Below, piece by piece: positions 13,198-19,771 of a stretch of 20,298 bases of DNA. The stretch comes from a virus. The stretch's first letter is position 1, and the number at the start of each line of letters is the position of its first letter. Location of the stretch: the IMG/VR virus record IMGVR_UViG_3300035698_002605, positions 1-20,298 of that record; one strand, 5' to 3'. The position numbers and the translations under genes were made by a program. The notes below the pieces were generated by a model, which saw nothing but the letters and a program-made list of their open reading frames with translations, was not told the DNA's origin and did not search any database.

Positions 13198-14108
13198 CTC
13201 ATCTCAATGTAATTTATTTCTTCTTCTGTTAGATTAAAATGAGTGTATAGGTCTTCGTCTGTCCAGCTGCGAGTGAAATCTAATTCCGGCAATCTATTAA
13301 ATTCATTTACCAAAAATCTCCCATTATAATTAATTGAATTAAAATAAAATGAGCATAGTTTTGATTTAATAAAACATTTTACAGACTCAGCTTCTTGTTG
13401 TGAGCCACAAACCTTGAATAAATTATTTTGATTGATCCCACAATTTTTATCAATAATAATGAAATTAGGAGTATAAAACAACGATACGATCACTTTAATA
13501 TCTTTATAATGTGGAGGTTCTATATCCAAATTAATTATTGATTTTCCATTATAACACCTATATTTCCCATTTTCTACTTGGTGTTGTTTTCTATAGGCTC
13601 CATTGACTTTTTGAGAGTACAAAAAGTCAATGGAGCCTTTTCTACATAATAATTTATTTAATATGGAATTTCCAATTTTAAAATTATTATATAATGGTAT
13701 GAAATTAAAATTTAATTCCGACGGCTCATTGTTAATTATTGATTTCCCATTGTTTGGTATATTGTTTTTTAAAATGAAATAACAAAATGTTGACCCTATT
13801 TGTGGGAAATATTTTTTAACATCTGTATTAATTTCCGTCATGTAAGGTTTTAAATATGTTTTAAAAATATTTTTTGTATTACTGAACCATGTATTTGGGG
13901 TAATCAATGTTATAATGCCAGTGTCTTTTACAATTTTGGTACTCAATATTATAAATTGACTCCATAATGTATTATGGTTTCCCAAGGATCGCCCATTCTT
14001 TGTATTTTGATACGGCGGATTCCCAACAACTACATCAAATTTTGGCATATCTTTTAATTCCCTCTCCAATATATTTATTTTTGAATCCATGTTCACAAAT
14101 CCCGGCAA
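13182..14108 (-). CDS. Methyltransferase motif IV/TRD cassette 1
   Basis: 308 residues from TTG at 14108, which overlaps the end of the 1186-residue gene by 16 nt in another frame. No good ribosome-binding site precedes it. It starts LPGFVNMDSKINILERELKD, carries motif IV VVVGNPPYQNT (27-37), then a methylase core with GIITLITPNTWFSNTKNIFK and FCYFIL, then a variable half. It ends with DFTRSWTDEDLYTHFNLTEE and the same MSCRDL tail as the large protein, because the next cassette is joined at the same point. Between the repeats it is much less like the large enzyme than cassette 2 is, which suggests a different DNA target. Motif I is absent. A perfect 19-bp inverted repeat (13595-13638) lies in its middle. 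Probably a silent donor or a coupled subunit. Confidence 0.75.
   Translation of the reverse strand: MPGFVNMDSKINILERELKDMPKFDVVVGNPPYQNTKNGRSLGNHNTLWSQFIILSTKIVKDTGIITLITPNTWFSNTKNIFKTYLKPYMTEINTDVKKYFPQIGSTFCYFILKNNIPNNGKSIINNEPSELNFNFIPLYNNFKIGNSILNKLLCRKGSIDFLYSQKVNGAYRKQHQVENGKYRCYNGKSIINLDIEPPHYKDIKVIVSLFYTPNFIIIDKNCGINQNNLFKVCGSQQEAESVKCFIKSKLCSFYFNSINYNGRFLVNEFNRLPELDFTRSWTDEDLYTHFNLTEEEINYIEMSCRDL
13205..13276 (-). repeat. TRD cassette 3' repeat, copy in cassette 1
   Basis: 72 bp, one mismatch to 12231-12302. Followed directly by the next cassette's 5' repeat starting at TTGCCGGG. Confidence 0.9.
13595..13638 (-). repeat. Perfect 19-bp inverted repeat inside cassette 1
   Basis: Arms 13595-13613 (AGGCTCCATTGACTTTTTG) and 13620-13638 are exact reverse complements around a 6-nt loop AGAGTA. 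Within the gene it codes KGSIDFLYSQKVNGAYR, so it does not break the frame. As RNA it would be a very stable hairpin that could hinder translation. As DNA it resembles a recombinase or small hairpin-element site. No U tract of terminator length follows. Confidence 0.9.
14014..14108 (-). repeat. TRD cassette 5' repeat, copy in cassette 1
   Basis: 95 bp, six mismatches to the identical pair at 13103-13197 and 15006-15100. Same boundary at TTGCCGGG. Confidence 0.95.
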
Positions 14109-17100
14109 CTCATCTCAATGTAATTTATTTCTTCGGGTGTTAGATTAAAATGTTCGTAGAGGTCTTCGTCGGTCCAAGGGCGAGTGAGGTCCATAAGAGG
14201 AACATATTTGAACGCAAGTGACGGAAATGTATAACTATCTTGTGCCAAATACCTTAATAATGTTGAGAATTTGGTTGTTAAATACTGCTTACAATTAATC
14301 GCTTCCGTTTCCGTATCAAACGGAAAATACGAAATAGACATGGTTGTTATATTTAATGGTTTTATTAATTTTAGGGAGACTAAATATCGAGTTATATTTT
14401 TTTTGATGGAACCTATTGTTATTTCAGAGGCAGTTCCCCCTCTTGTGAACCCACATTTCCATTTATCCAAATCATATCTCGATAAGGTAACTTTATTTTT
14501 ATCAATATGCTTCAATTTTTTATTTAAGCCTGGTCCTTCGACGGGTATTGAATTTTTAAATTCAGAATCCGATAAATCTTTAAATATGTTAGATTTTATG
14601 TTTTGTGGATTTTTATACAACTCCGACATTTTAGGAGATTTAGACATTTTATCTAAAATATTTATAACTTCACTATCAATCGTTATAATATTATAATCAT
14701 TGCCAATTGATAAATTGCCGTTAATGTATAAATTTTTATTGACATTTACATTGGTTATATAATAACAAACTCCTGCTGATATATTAACACTATCGAAAAA
14801 AGACTGTTTATTTGTATAAACTTCTCTTAAACCATTTTTAATTAAATGATTTCTAAAATTTACCATTGAGCCTTGATTAAATAACCAACTTTGTGGAACA
14901 ACCATACATGAAATATTATTTGTTATATCTAATCCCAGATTCATAAATTTGTCATATAACTTTCCCGTTTTCATATTTTTGTTTTTCCCTCGTGGCGTGT
15001 TATAAGGTGGATTCCCAACAACGACATCAAATTTTGGCATATCCTCTAATTTCCTCTCCAATATATTTATTTTTGAATCAATGTTCACAAATCCCGGCAA
15101 ACATTTCTTTGTCAATAACTCGGCCTGTTTGCTGGTTGTATACCCATATAAACACTCCTTTGTTATATACTTATATATATCATTTTCACTTTTGTTTCCT
15201 CTATATGCTTCCATCAATCGGATTACAATTTCTACTAAAAATATACCACTTTTGACCGCAGGATCACAGAATGTTTTTTTCACATCCCATATATTTTTCG
15301 GTAATTTATCGAATATTTCATTTATTAATTTCCAGGGCGTCATGATTTCTTGATTGCTCGTTGGATTTAAATATCCCAATAATGATCTCATTTCTTTCAG
15401 GCATTCCAATATTCCCATGCCCTCCATTTTTGGCATGCTACTATAAAAACTTTCCAGGGCCTTGTTCAACCGATCTTTATTTATTAATCCACTTTTCAAT
15501 ATCTTCCCAAATTCCTCTGGTTCAATTCCAATTATAAGTTCAAATATTTTAATCTCCTCTGTACCCCCCAATTCTTGCCAATTTAAATATTCATCATCTG
15601 CAAGGAATAAAAATGTTGGTAAGTTCATTGTGAATCCCCTGACGGCATCCAATATATTTTTTATCTCTTTTTTATCTCTTACTGGAGTCTCGCCTCCTCC
15701 TCCGTCAGTCTTCTTCTTGTTTTTTCCTTTTTTGGTCCCACTGTCGGAAATTTCAACATCCCCCAATGCTCCATTTTTACCACCATTGGATTTCTTCAAA
15801 ATATCCAATATATCATCTTCTAAATTAAATTTCAGAGATAATATCCAATCACTTCCAAATCTTCTTATGTTGCGATTTGCATTTGCCCCAATCGATACAA
15901 TCTCTTTTAAAATATCTTCTGTACTCTTTTCAATTAATTGACCCCCGGAATATGACAAAACACTCATACAATCTAAAAATTCAGATAATCCATTTTTTAT
16001 CGAGTTGCCTTTTTTGGTGGCCTCCATTGCATAATCATAGGTCATTTTCAAGGCTCGTTGAGGATTAAAATCAAAAATATAACACTCTTTCTTCCCTACT
16101 TTTTTATTTGATGTTTTTACACGAAACGCAGTTTGCCAATAATCTTGAACACTTTCCACATCAGATAAGAAAAATACAGATCCCCACTCCGGAATACTTA
16201 CACCTGTATTCAATTTTCCACAGCTCAATGTAATTGTTCCAATTTTACCTTTATATTTTCCAATTTGATTGTCAACCCCGGATATTGCCCTCTTCACATT
16301 ACCAAGGGTATCTTTTCCCAGTCCATCATTTTTACCAGCGGCAATTATAATTTCATAGTCCTTAAAATAATTGTGATCGTTCAATACTTTTTTCATGGAG
16401 GTAATCTCTTTTACCCCACTCATGTACCAGAATGTATGTTTCAAGTATTTATTGTCAATATTAATGTTAAATGGACTTTTCATCCTCCTTGGTTCTGTAC
16501 TGGCCAAATTATTTAAAAACTTATCAACAGAACTTCTATTTATAAATTTATCGTTTTTCACTCCGAAAAATTTATTCATTGTTAGATATTCATCATCACT
16601 GTAATATTTTACATTTTCCCAAACTTCATCCGAAACTTTAAATGTATACAAATTAATTCTTGGTAGCCATCTATAAATGGAATTTCCAGTTTGCTTTTTG
16701 CGTTGCTCATCAATATATGACCAGCTGTAAATTTGTTCGTCTTCGTAATATCCGGAGGTTTTTAAATGAATTGGGGTTCCTGACAAATCCAGCCTTTTTT
16801 TGTAATTCAGTTTCCCTAAAAATTCTTGGGGACGGATGTTGCCAAATCCATAATGAACTTCATCAACAATTACAAAATCAAAATCAATTTGTAATAATTT
16901 TTCAAATTTCTCTTTTGGTTGGCCATTAATTTTGGTTCCTAAAATATCTTGAAATGATGAAAATATTACAACTTTTTCATTTTTTAATTTTTTTTGCTGT
17001 TCCTTGTCATTTAATTTTAATCCGTCCACAAAAAAATATTCGGGGAAATTTATATGATCCAGAAGTTCATTTTTCCATTCCTCTTTTATTGCAGGCTTGT

Positions 17101-17653
17101 ATGTCAATATCAATACTTTTTTAGCATCCAACTTTTTCATTAATTGATACGTTGTAAATGTTTTCCCGAATCTCATTATTGCATCAAATAAAAAAGTATC
17201 TCCATCCACAAAATAATTATATGCTTGGTTGACAGCATCCTCTTGTTCAGGTCTCATTTTAAAATTATTTTTCCTATTGACCCCATTTATAATTTCATTG
17301 TATGCACAACTTATATCGGAAAGTGAACATTCAAACCACTCTCTTGATACATTAATCCTATATGGAGATAATTTTTTGTGGATGGCGTGTTCTAATTTAA
17401 AACATAGTTCATTTCCTCCATAACTATCCTCGGATGATAAATTCTGGATCTTGTTCTTGTTCTGTTCTGTGATTGGGAAAACGTCTAAAATTTTGAAGGG
17501 TTTGTAATTGGAGGTGGTGTGCTGTTCTGAAATTCGTTCACATATATTACCAGTAGCCCCTCCTATTTTTAACCCAGGGGAGCCCTCCTTCATGTAAACA
17601 TATACGCCATTTGAATATTCACTGTATTCGTCTTTGTTGATTATCTTTTCCAT
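14093..17653 (-). CDS. Single-chain restriction-modification-like enzyme: GIY-YIG nuclease, SF2 helicase, Eco57I-type N6-adenine methylase, TRD
   Basis: 1186 residues. Residues 16-110 are a T5orf172/GIY-YIG-type nuclease domain: GVYVYM (16-21), LKIGGAT (28-34), Arg40, KLEHAIHKKL with Glu88, and EWFEC (105-109). Residues 134-535 are an SF2 helicase/translocase: AIMRFGKT (158-165, motif I), DEVH (264-267, motif II), SGTP (291-294, motif III), and LNTGVSIPEWG plus QDYWQTAFRV (motifs V and VI). A Lys- and Gly-rich hinge (640-656) precedes the methylase: MTPWKLINEIFDKLP (771-785), motif I CDPAVKSGIF (796-805), motif IV GNPPY (880-884), then a Eco57I-like core and the variable TRD up to about 1110. 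The C-terminal block is PLMDLTRPWTDEDLYEHF. It should methylate adenine at one site and translocate on and cut DNA lacking the mark. The last residues, MSCRDL, run into the next cassette. The ATG at 17653 has only a weak ribosome-binding site. Confidence 0.85.
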   Translation of the reverse strand: MEKIINKDEYSEYSNGVYVYMKEGSPGLKIGGATGNICERISEQHTTSNYKPFKILDVFPITEQNKNKIQNLSSEDSYGGNELCFKLEHAIHKKLSPYRINVSREWFECSLSDISCAYNEIINGVNRKNNFKMRPEQEDAVNQAYNYFVDGDTFLFDAIMRFGKTFTTYQLMKKLDAKKVLILTYKPAIKEEWKNELLDHINFPEYFFVDGLKLNDKEQQKKLKNEKVVIFSSFQDILGTKINGQPKEKFEKLLQIDFDFVIVDEVHYGFGNIRPQEFLGKLNYKKRLDLSGTPIHLKTSGYYEDEQIYSWSYIDEQRKKQTGNSIYRWLPRINLYTFKVSDEVWENVKYYSDDEYLTMNKFFGVKNDKFINRSSVDKFLNNLASTEPRRMKSPFNINIDNKYLKHTFWYMSGVKEITSMKKVLNDHNYFKDYEIIIAAGKNDGLGKDTLGNVKRAISGVDNQIGKYKGKIGTITLSCGKLNTGVSIPEWGSVFFLSDVESVQDYWQTAFRVKTSNKKVGKKECYIFDFNPQRALKMTYDYAMEATKKGNSIKNGLSEFLDCMSVLSYSGGQLIEKSTEDILKEIVSIGANANRNIRRFGSDWILSLKFNLEDDILDILKKSNGGKNGALGDVEISDSGTKKGKNKKKTDGGGGETPVRDKKEIKNILDAVRGFTMNLPTFLFLADDEYLNWQELGGTEEIKIFELIIGIEPEEFGKILKSGLINKDRLNKALESFYSSMPKMEGMGILECLKEMRSLLGYLNPTSNQEIMTPWKLINEIFDKLPKNIWDVKKTFCDPAVKSGIFLVEIVIRLMEAYRGNKSENDIYKYITKECLYGYTTSKQAELLTKKCLPGFVNIDSKINILERKLEDMPKFDVVVGNPPYNTPRGKNKNMKTGKLYDKFMNLGLDITNNISCMVVPQSWLFNQGSMVNFRNHLIKNGLREVYTNKQSFFDSVNISAGVCYYITNVNVNKNLYINGNLSIGNDYNIITIDSEVINILDKMSKSPKMSELYKNPQNIKSNIFKDLSDSEFKNSIPVEGPGLNKKLKHIDKNKVTLSRYDLDKWKCGFTRGGTASEITIGSIKKNITRYLVSLKLIKPLNITTMSISYFPFDTETEAINCKQYLTTKFSTLLRYLAQDSYTFPSLAFKYVPLMDLTRPWTDEDLYEHFNLTPEEINYIEMSCRDL
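14116..14187 (-). repeat. TRD cassette 3' repeat, copy in the full-length gene
   Basis: 72 bp homologous to 13205-13276 and 12231-12302 but with several substitutions (for example GGGTGT for TTCTGT). Codes PWTDEDLYEHFNLTPEEINY. Confidence 0.85.
15006..15100 (-). repeat. TRD cassette 5' repeat, copy in the full-length gene
   Basis: 95 bp identical to 13103-13197. Here it is internal, coding residues 852-883 of the enzyme. The sequence upstream of TTGCCGGG (Lys-Lys-Cys codons) differs from that before the cassette copies, so this point marks the breakpoint of the repeat unit. Confidence 0.97.
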
Positions 17654-17764
17654 GTTCTGTAACTTATTAATTATTATAAAATCTCATCTCATAATTGTAA
17701 TTTACGGAAAAAATATTTAAAATCCAAATGCTATTTTATTTTTATTTTTTAATGCTGTCACATA

Positions 17765-18379
17765 CTATTGTATATTTCCCGAGTCATATTCAACGAGTAT
17801 CTTATTAATTTTACCAATTAAAATTGAATGTGTTTTATTTAAATTGCGTTTTTGTATAGACATTACTATTAATTTTGTAGAGGGTGCGTACTTTTTTATA
17901 AATTTATCAGTTGCCGTGTCAAAATCTTGTATATTGTCAAGTCTATCGGCTAATTTTATAGTCAGTGCATCATCTGACATTTTCAACAATTTTTGAATTA
18001 GATAATCTGTTTTGTTACTTTTTTTGATTTCTGCCTCATCACTTGTCAATTCTTGTACTAAATTAGCAACATCTTCACCAAATTCATTCCGAATATCTAT
18101 CCAATTTGACTTGGTGTCCTCTATTACATCATGTAAGAACGCGGCATGAATTATTTTTTTGTTCATTTTCATGTCAATTAATAACTTGGCGACTCGAGCG
18201 GGATGATACATATAAGGAGTTTTATCAAATCTCCTCTTTTGGCCCCAATGATTCAAGAGGATGTAATCTATTATCTGATCATATTCAGCTCCAAATTTCA
18301 TTTTACTGACAACTCGCCTCTCCAATAAATATTCGGATGATCCGTTTTTATATAAAGTGATTTTCTTGAAATATTTCAT
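17765..18379 (-). CDS. HD-domain hydrolase, SpoT/MESH1-like (p)ppGpp pyrophosphohydrolase candidate
   Basis: A 204-residue protein. The HD metal-binding set of the RelA/SpoT hydrolase is complete: His59 in YMYHPARVA, His83-Asp84 in AAFLHDVIEDT, Glu87-Asp88 in the same motif, and Asp145 in TIKLADRLDNIQDF. FGEDVANLVQELT (100-112) also matches the family. There is no synthetase, TGS or ACT domain, as in the small MESH1-type enzymes of about 180 residues. It would remove the 3' pyrophosphate from (p)ppGpp and relieve the stringent response during infection. NADPH phosphatase activity, known for MESH1, is an alternative. It starts MKYFKKITLYKNG, like the leader-bearing proteins, but has no Glu cleavage site. 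A TATAAATTA box is 16 nt before the ATG. Confidence 0.8.
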   Translation of the reverse strand: MKYFKKITLYKNGSSEYLLERRVVSKMKFGAEYDQIIDYILLNHWGQKRRFDKTPYMYHPARVAKLLIDMKMNKKIIHAAFLHDVIEDTKSNWIDIRNEFGEDVANLVQELTSDEAEIKKSNKTDYLIQKLLKMSDDALTIKLADRLDNIQDFDTATDKFIKKYAPSTKLIVMSIQKRNLNKTHSILIGKINKILVEYDSGNIQ

Positions 18380-18394
18380 AACTTATCTATTTAA

Positions 18395-18403
18395 TAATTT
18401 ATA
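18395..18403 (-). promoter_or_regulatory. Late-promoter-like TATAAATTA box
   Basis: The same 9-mer, at the same 16-nt distance from the ATG, as at 953-961. It resembles the T4 late promoter TATAAATA. It sits in the 34-nt gap between genes, so it could drive the HD hydrolase gene. AT-rich background lowers certainty. Confidence 0.25.
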
Positions 18404-18413
18404 TCCTATATAT

Positions 18414-18947
18414 TCAATTTTTCTTTTTTTCGGGTTCGAGCATTAAAATTTCATTCTTTAATGTGACTATTTTAAATTGCATCCCGTACTTTTGACAGTG
18501 TGATTCAATTGCTCTCATCTTGGCCAAGGTTACACTTGCAATTGCCATACTTTGATTGTACTGTGTACGTGCCTCCGGTGGCATTGAATGGATTTGATCA
18601 AATGGTACCAGGGGGAAGGTAATGGATTCAAAGTTTCCCATGTAATATACTGTCTCCTCACAATTGTTATAATCCCCCACCCACCTCATTACATAAAAAC
18701 TTGGTGAGCAGAATTCAACTCGGTTTAATATCACATCCATATATGCAACGTTGAAAGGGTTATATTTCCAGGCTATGACTTCCGGGTCATTGTCCAATTC
18801 TTCTATCCATTTTATATCAATCGATGTCTGGGGATGAAGTACAGAAATTTCGTCCTGGTATTTATCGGGACGTTGAATAGTATATGAAGGTTCTACTATC
18901 ACATCAGCAAAACCCCAACTATCTGTAGTTAGAAATGGATGTATCAT
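18414..18947 (-). CDS. Hypothetical protein, 177 aa
   Basis: I do not recognise this protein. It starts MIHPFLTTDSWGFADVIVEP and contains several strands with aromatic residues (YVMRWVGDYNN, TVYYMGNFESITFPLVPF), a proline-rich turn, then a long helix (residues about 125-155, EARTQYNQSMAIASVTLAKM) and a C-terminal strand pair (QFKIVTLKNEILMLEP). The C-terminal tail is charged (EPEKKKN). No signal peptide or TM segment. AGGAAC is a fair ribosome-binding site, 16 nt after the stop of the disrupted gene upstream. The strand-then-helix build could suit a virion protein, but that is a guess. Confidence 0.65.
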   Translation of the reverse strand: MIHPFLTTDSWGFADVIVEPSYTIQRPDKYQDEISVLHPQTSIDIKWIEELDNDPEVIAWKYNPFNVAYMDVILNRVEFCSPSFYVMRWVGDYNNCEETVYYMGNFESITFPLVPFDQIHSMPPEARTQYNQSMAIASVTLAKMRAIESHCQKYGMQFKIVTLKNEILMLEPEKKKN

Positions 18948-18962
18948 AACAAGTTCCTGTTC

Positions 18963-19227
18963 TTATTCCCAAAAGTAATCAAATTGAGTTTGCCCATCTA
19001 ATTTTTTATCAATCAATTTTTTTAATTTGTCCTCATCCCTGTCATTTTTGACCGCAAATTCCATCGTAGATGAATCTTCATTTCTACCCCTGGTGCCGCC
19101 GGAATATATTGGATTAAAACTTACTAATAACTGTGTTGCCAAATTCCAATCATTTGTATCCTCAAACCATAATGATATTTGATACCCCCGCCTGTTCGTC
19201 TAATTTAAATTCTTTGAAGTTTTTCAT
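18963..19227 (-). pseudogene. Leader-bearing gene broken at a G5 run (frameshift)
   Basis: ATG at 19227 opens MKNFKEFKLDEQAG, a close match to the leader of the 4621-4854 protein. In frame it soon stops (GVSNIIMV, TGA). Skipping one G of the five at 19185-19189 restores a frame that runs on to TAA at 18963: YQISLWFEDTNDWNLATQLL, then an acidic, lysine-rich C-terminus ending TQFDYFWE. The joined product has 87 residues. The continuation has protein-like composition and fills the gap exactly to the next gene, so it is very likely the real body. Either a one-base insertion in a homopolymer, a sequencing or assembly error, or +1 recoding explains it. Confidence 0.7.
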
Positions 19228-19237
19228 ACTTGTTTAT

Positions 19238-19765
19238 TTATTTTATATTTCTTTTACAAAACTCTATCACTTTGTTCTTGAAATCTTTGAGTGTGCCATC
19301 ATTTTCAATAACATAGTCAAATTTATCGAAATTGTCCAATGAGGTTTCACTTGGATGCTGGTCATTTGTATCCAGGGAATCTCTATTTATACGGACCAAT
19401 ATGCCACCATGTTTTAAAATTTCCTCTGCTTCATTTTCAAACCTTACATCTGTCAATACCCATTTTGAATGTTCGTTAAAATCGCTCATCAATGCAATGA
19501 CCCATGCATCCTGATGTAAATTCGTTCGAATTGCTTCTGTTCCTAATTTTTACATGAACTCTCGAATTGTCATGCCCCAATCAACAAGGAAATCCGCATA
19601 GTGATTTCGATTATAAAAGTAGGTAATTGGTTGACCTGTTAATAATGCACCCATCCGCTTTAACTTGTCCGCAAATTTGTGGTTCTTGTACTCCGGACAG
19701 ATCTCCAATAAATATCTGTAGAACTGATCTTTTCCTGATTCCTTTTTTCCGGATATCCCTATCAA
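19238..19765 (-). pseudogene. 1: Deoxynucleoside monophosphate kinase (T4 gp1-like) with in-frame TAA
   Basis: This enzyme phosphorylates dNMPs, including modified ones, for viral DNA synthesis. The frame begins IGISGKKESGKDQFYRYLLE, a P-loop at residues 6-13, and goes through GMTIREFM to a TAA at 19550-19552. It then continues in the same frame as KLGTEAIRTNLHQDAWVIAL, WVLTDVRFENEAEEI, VRINRD, HPSETSLDNF and DYVIENDGTLKDF to the real stop at 19238. In the family the residue at the break is usually Gln (FMQKLGTEA), so CAA to TAA is the simplest change. Total 176 codons, shorter than T4 gp1. The only start is TTG at 19765, shortly after the preceding stop and in the same frame. Other genes here end in TAA, so general recoding of TAA is unlikely. 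The two halves may be made separately, the product lost, or the base miscalled. Confidence 0.8.
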
Positions 19766-19771
19766 TCGGGG

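Noticed and set aside
14271-15941. Several plus-strand open frames of 87-159 codons
   Set aside because: They are antisense to the 1186-residue enzyme, whose motifs are unmistakable; no RBS or family features.
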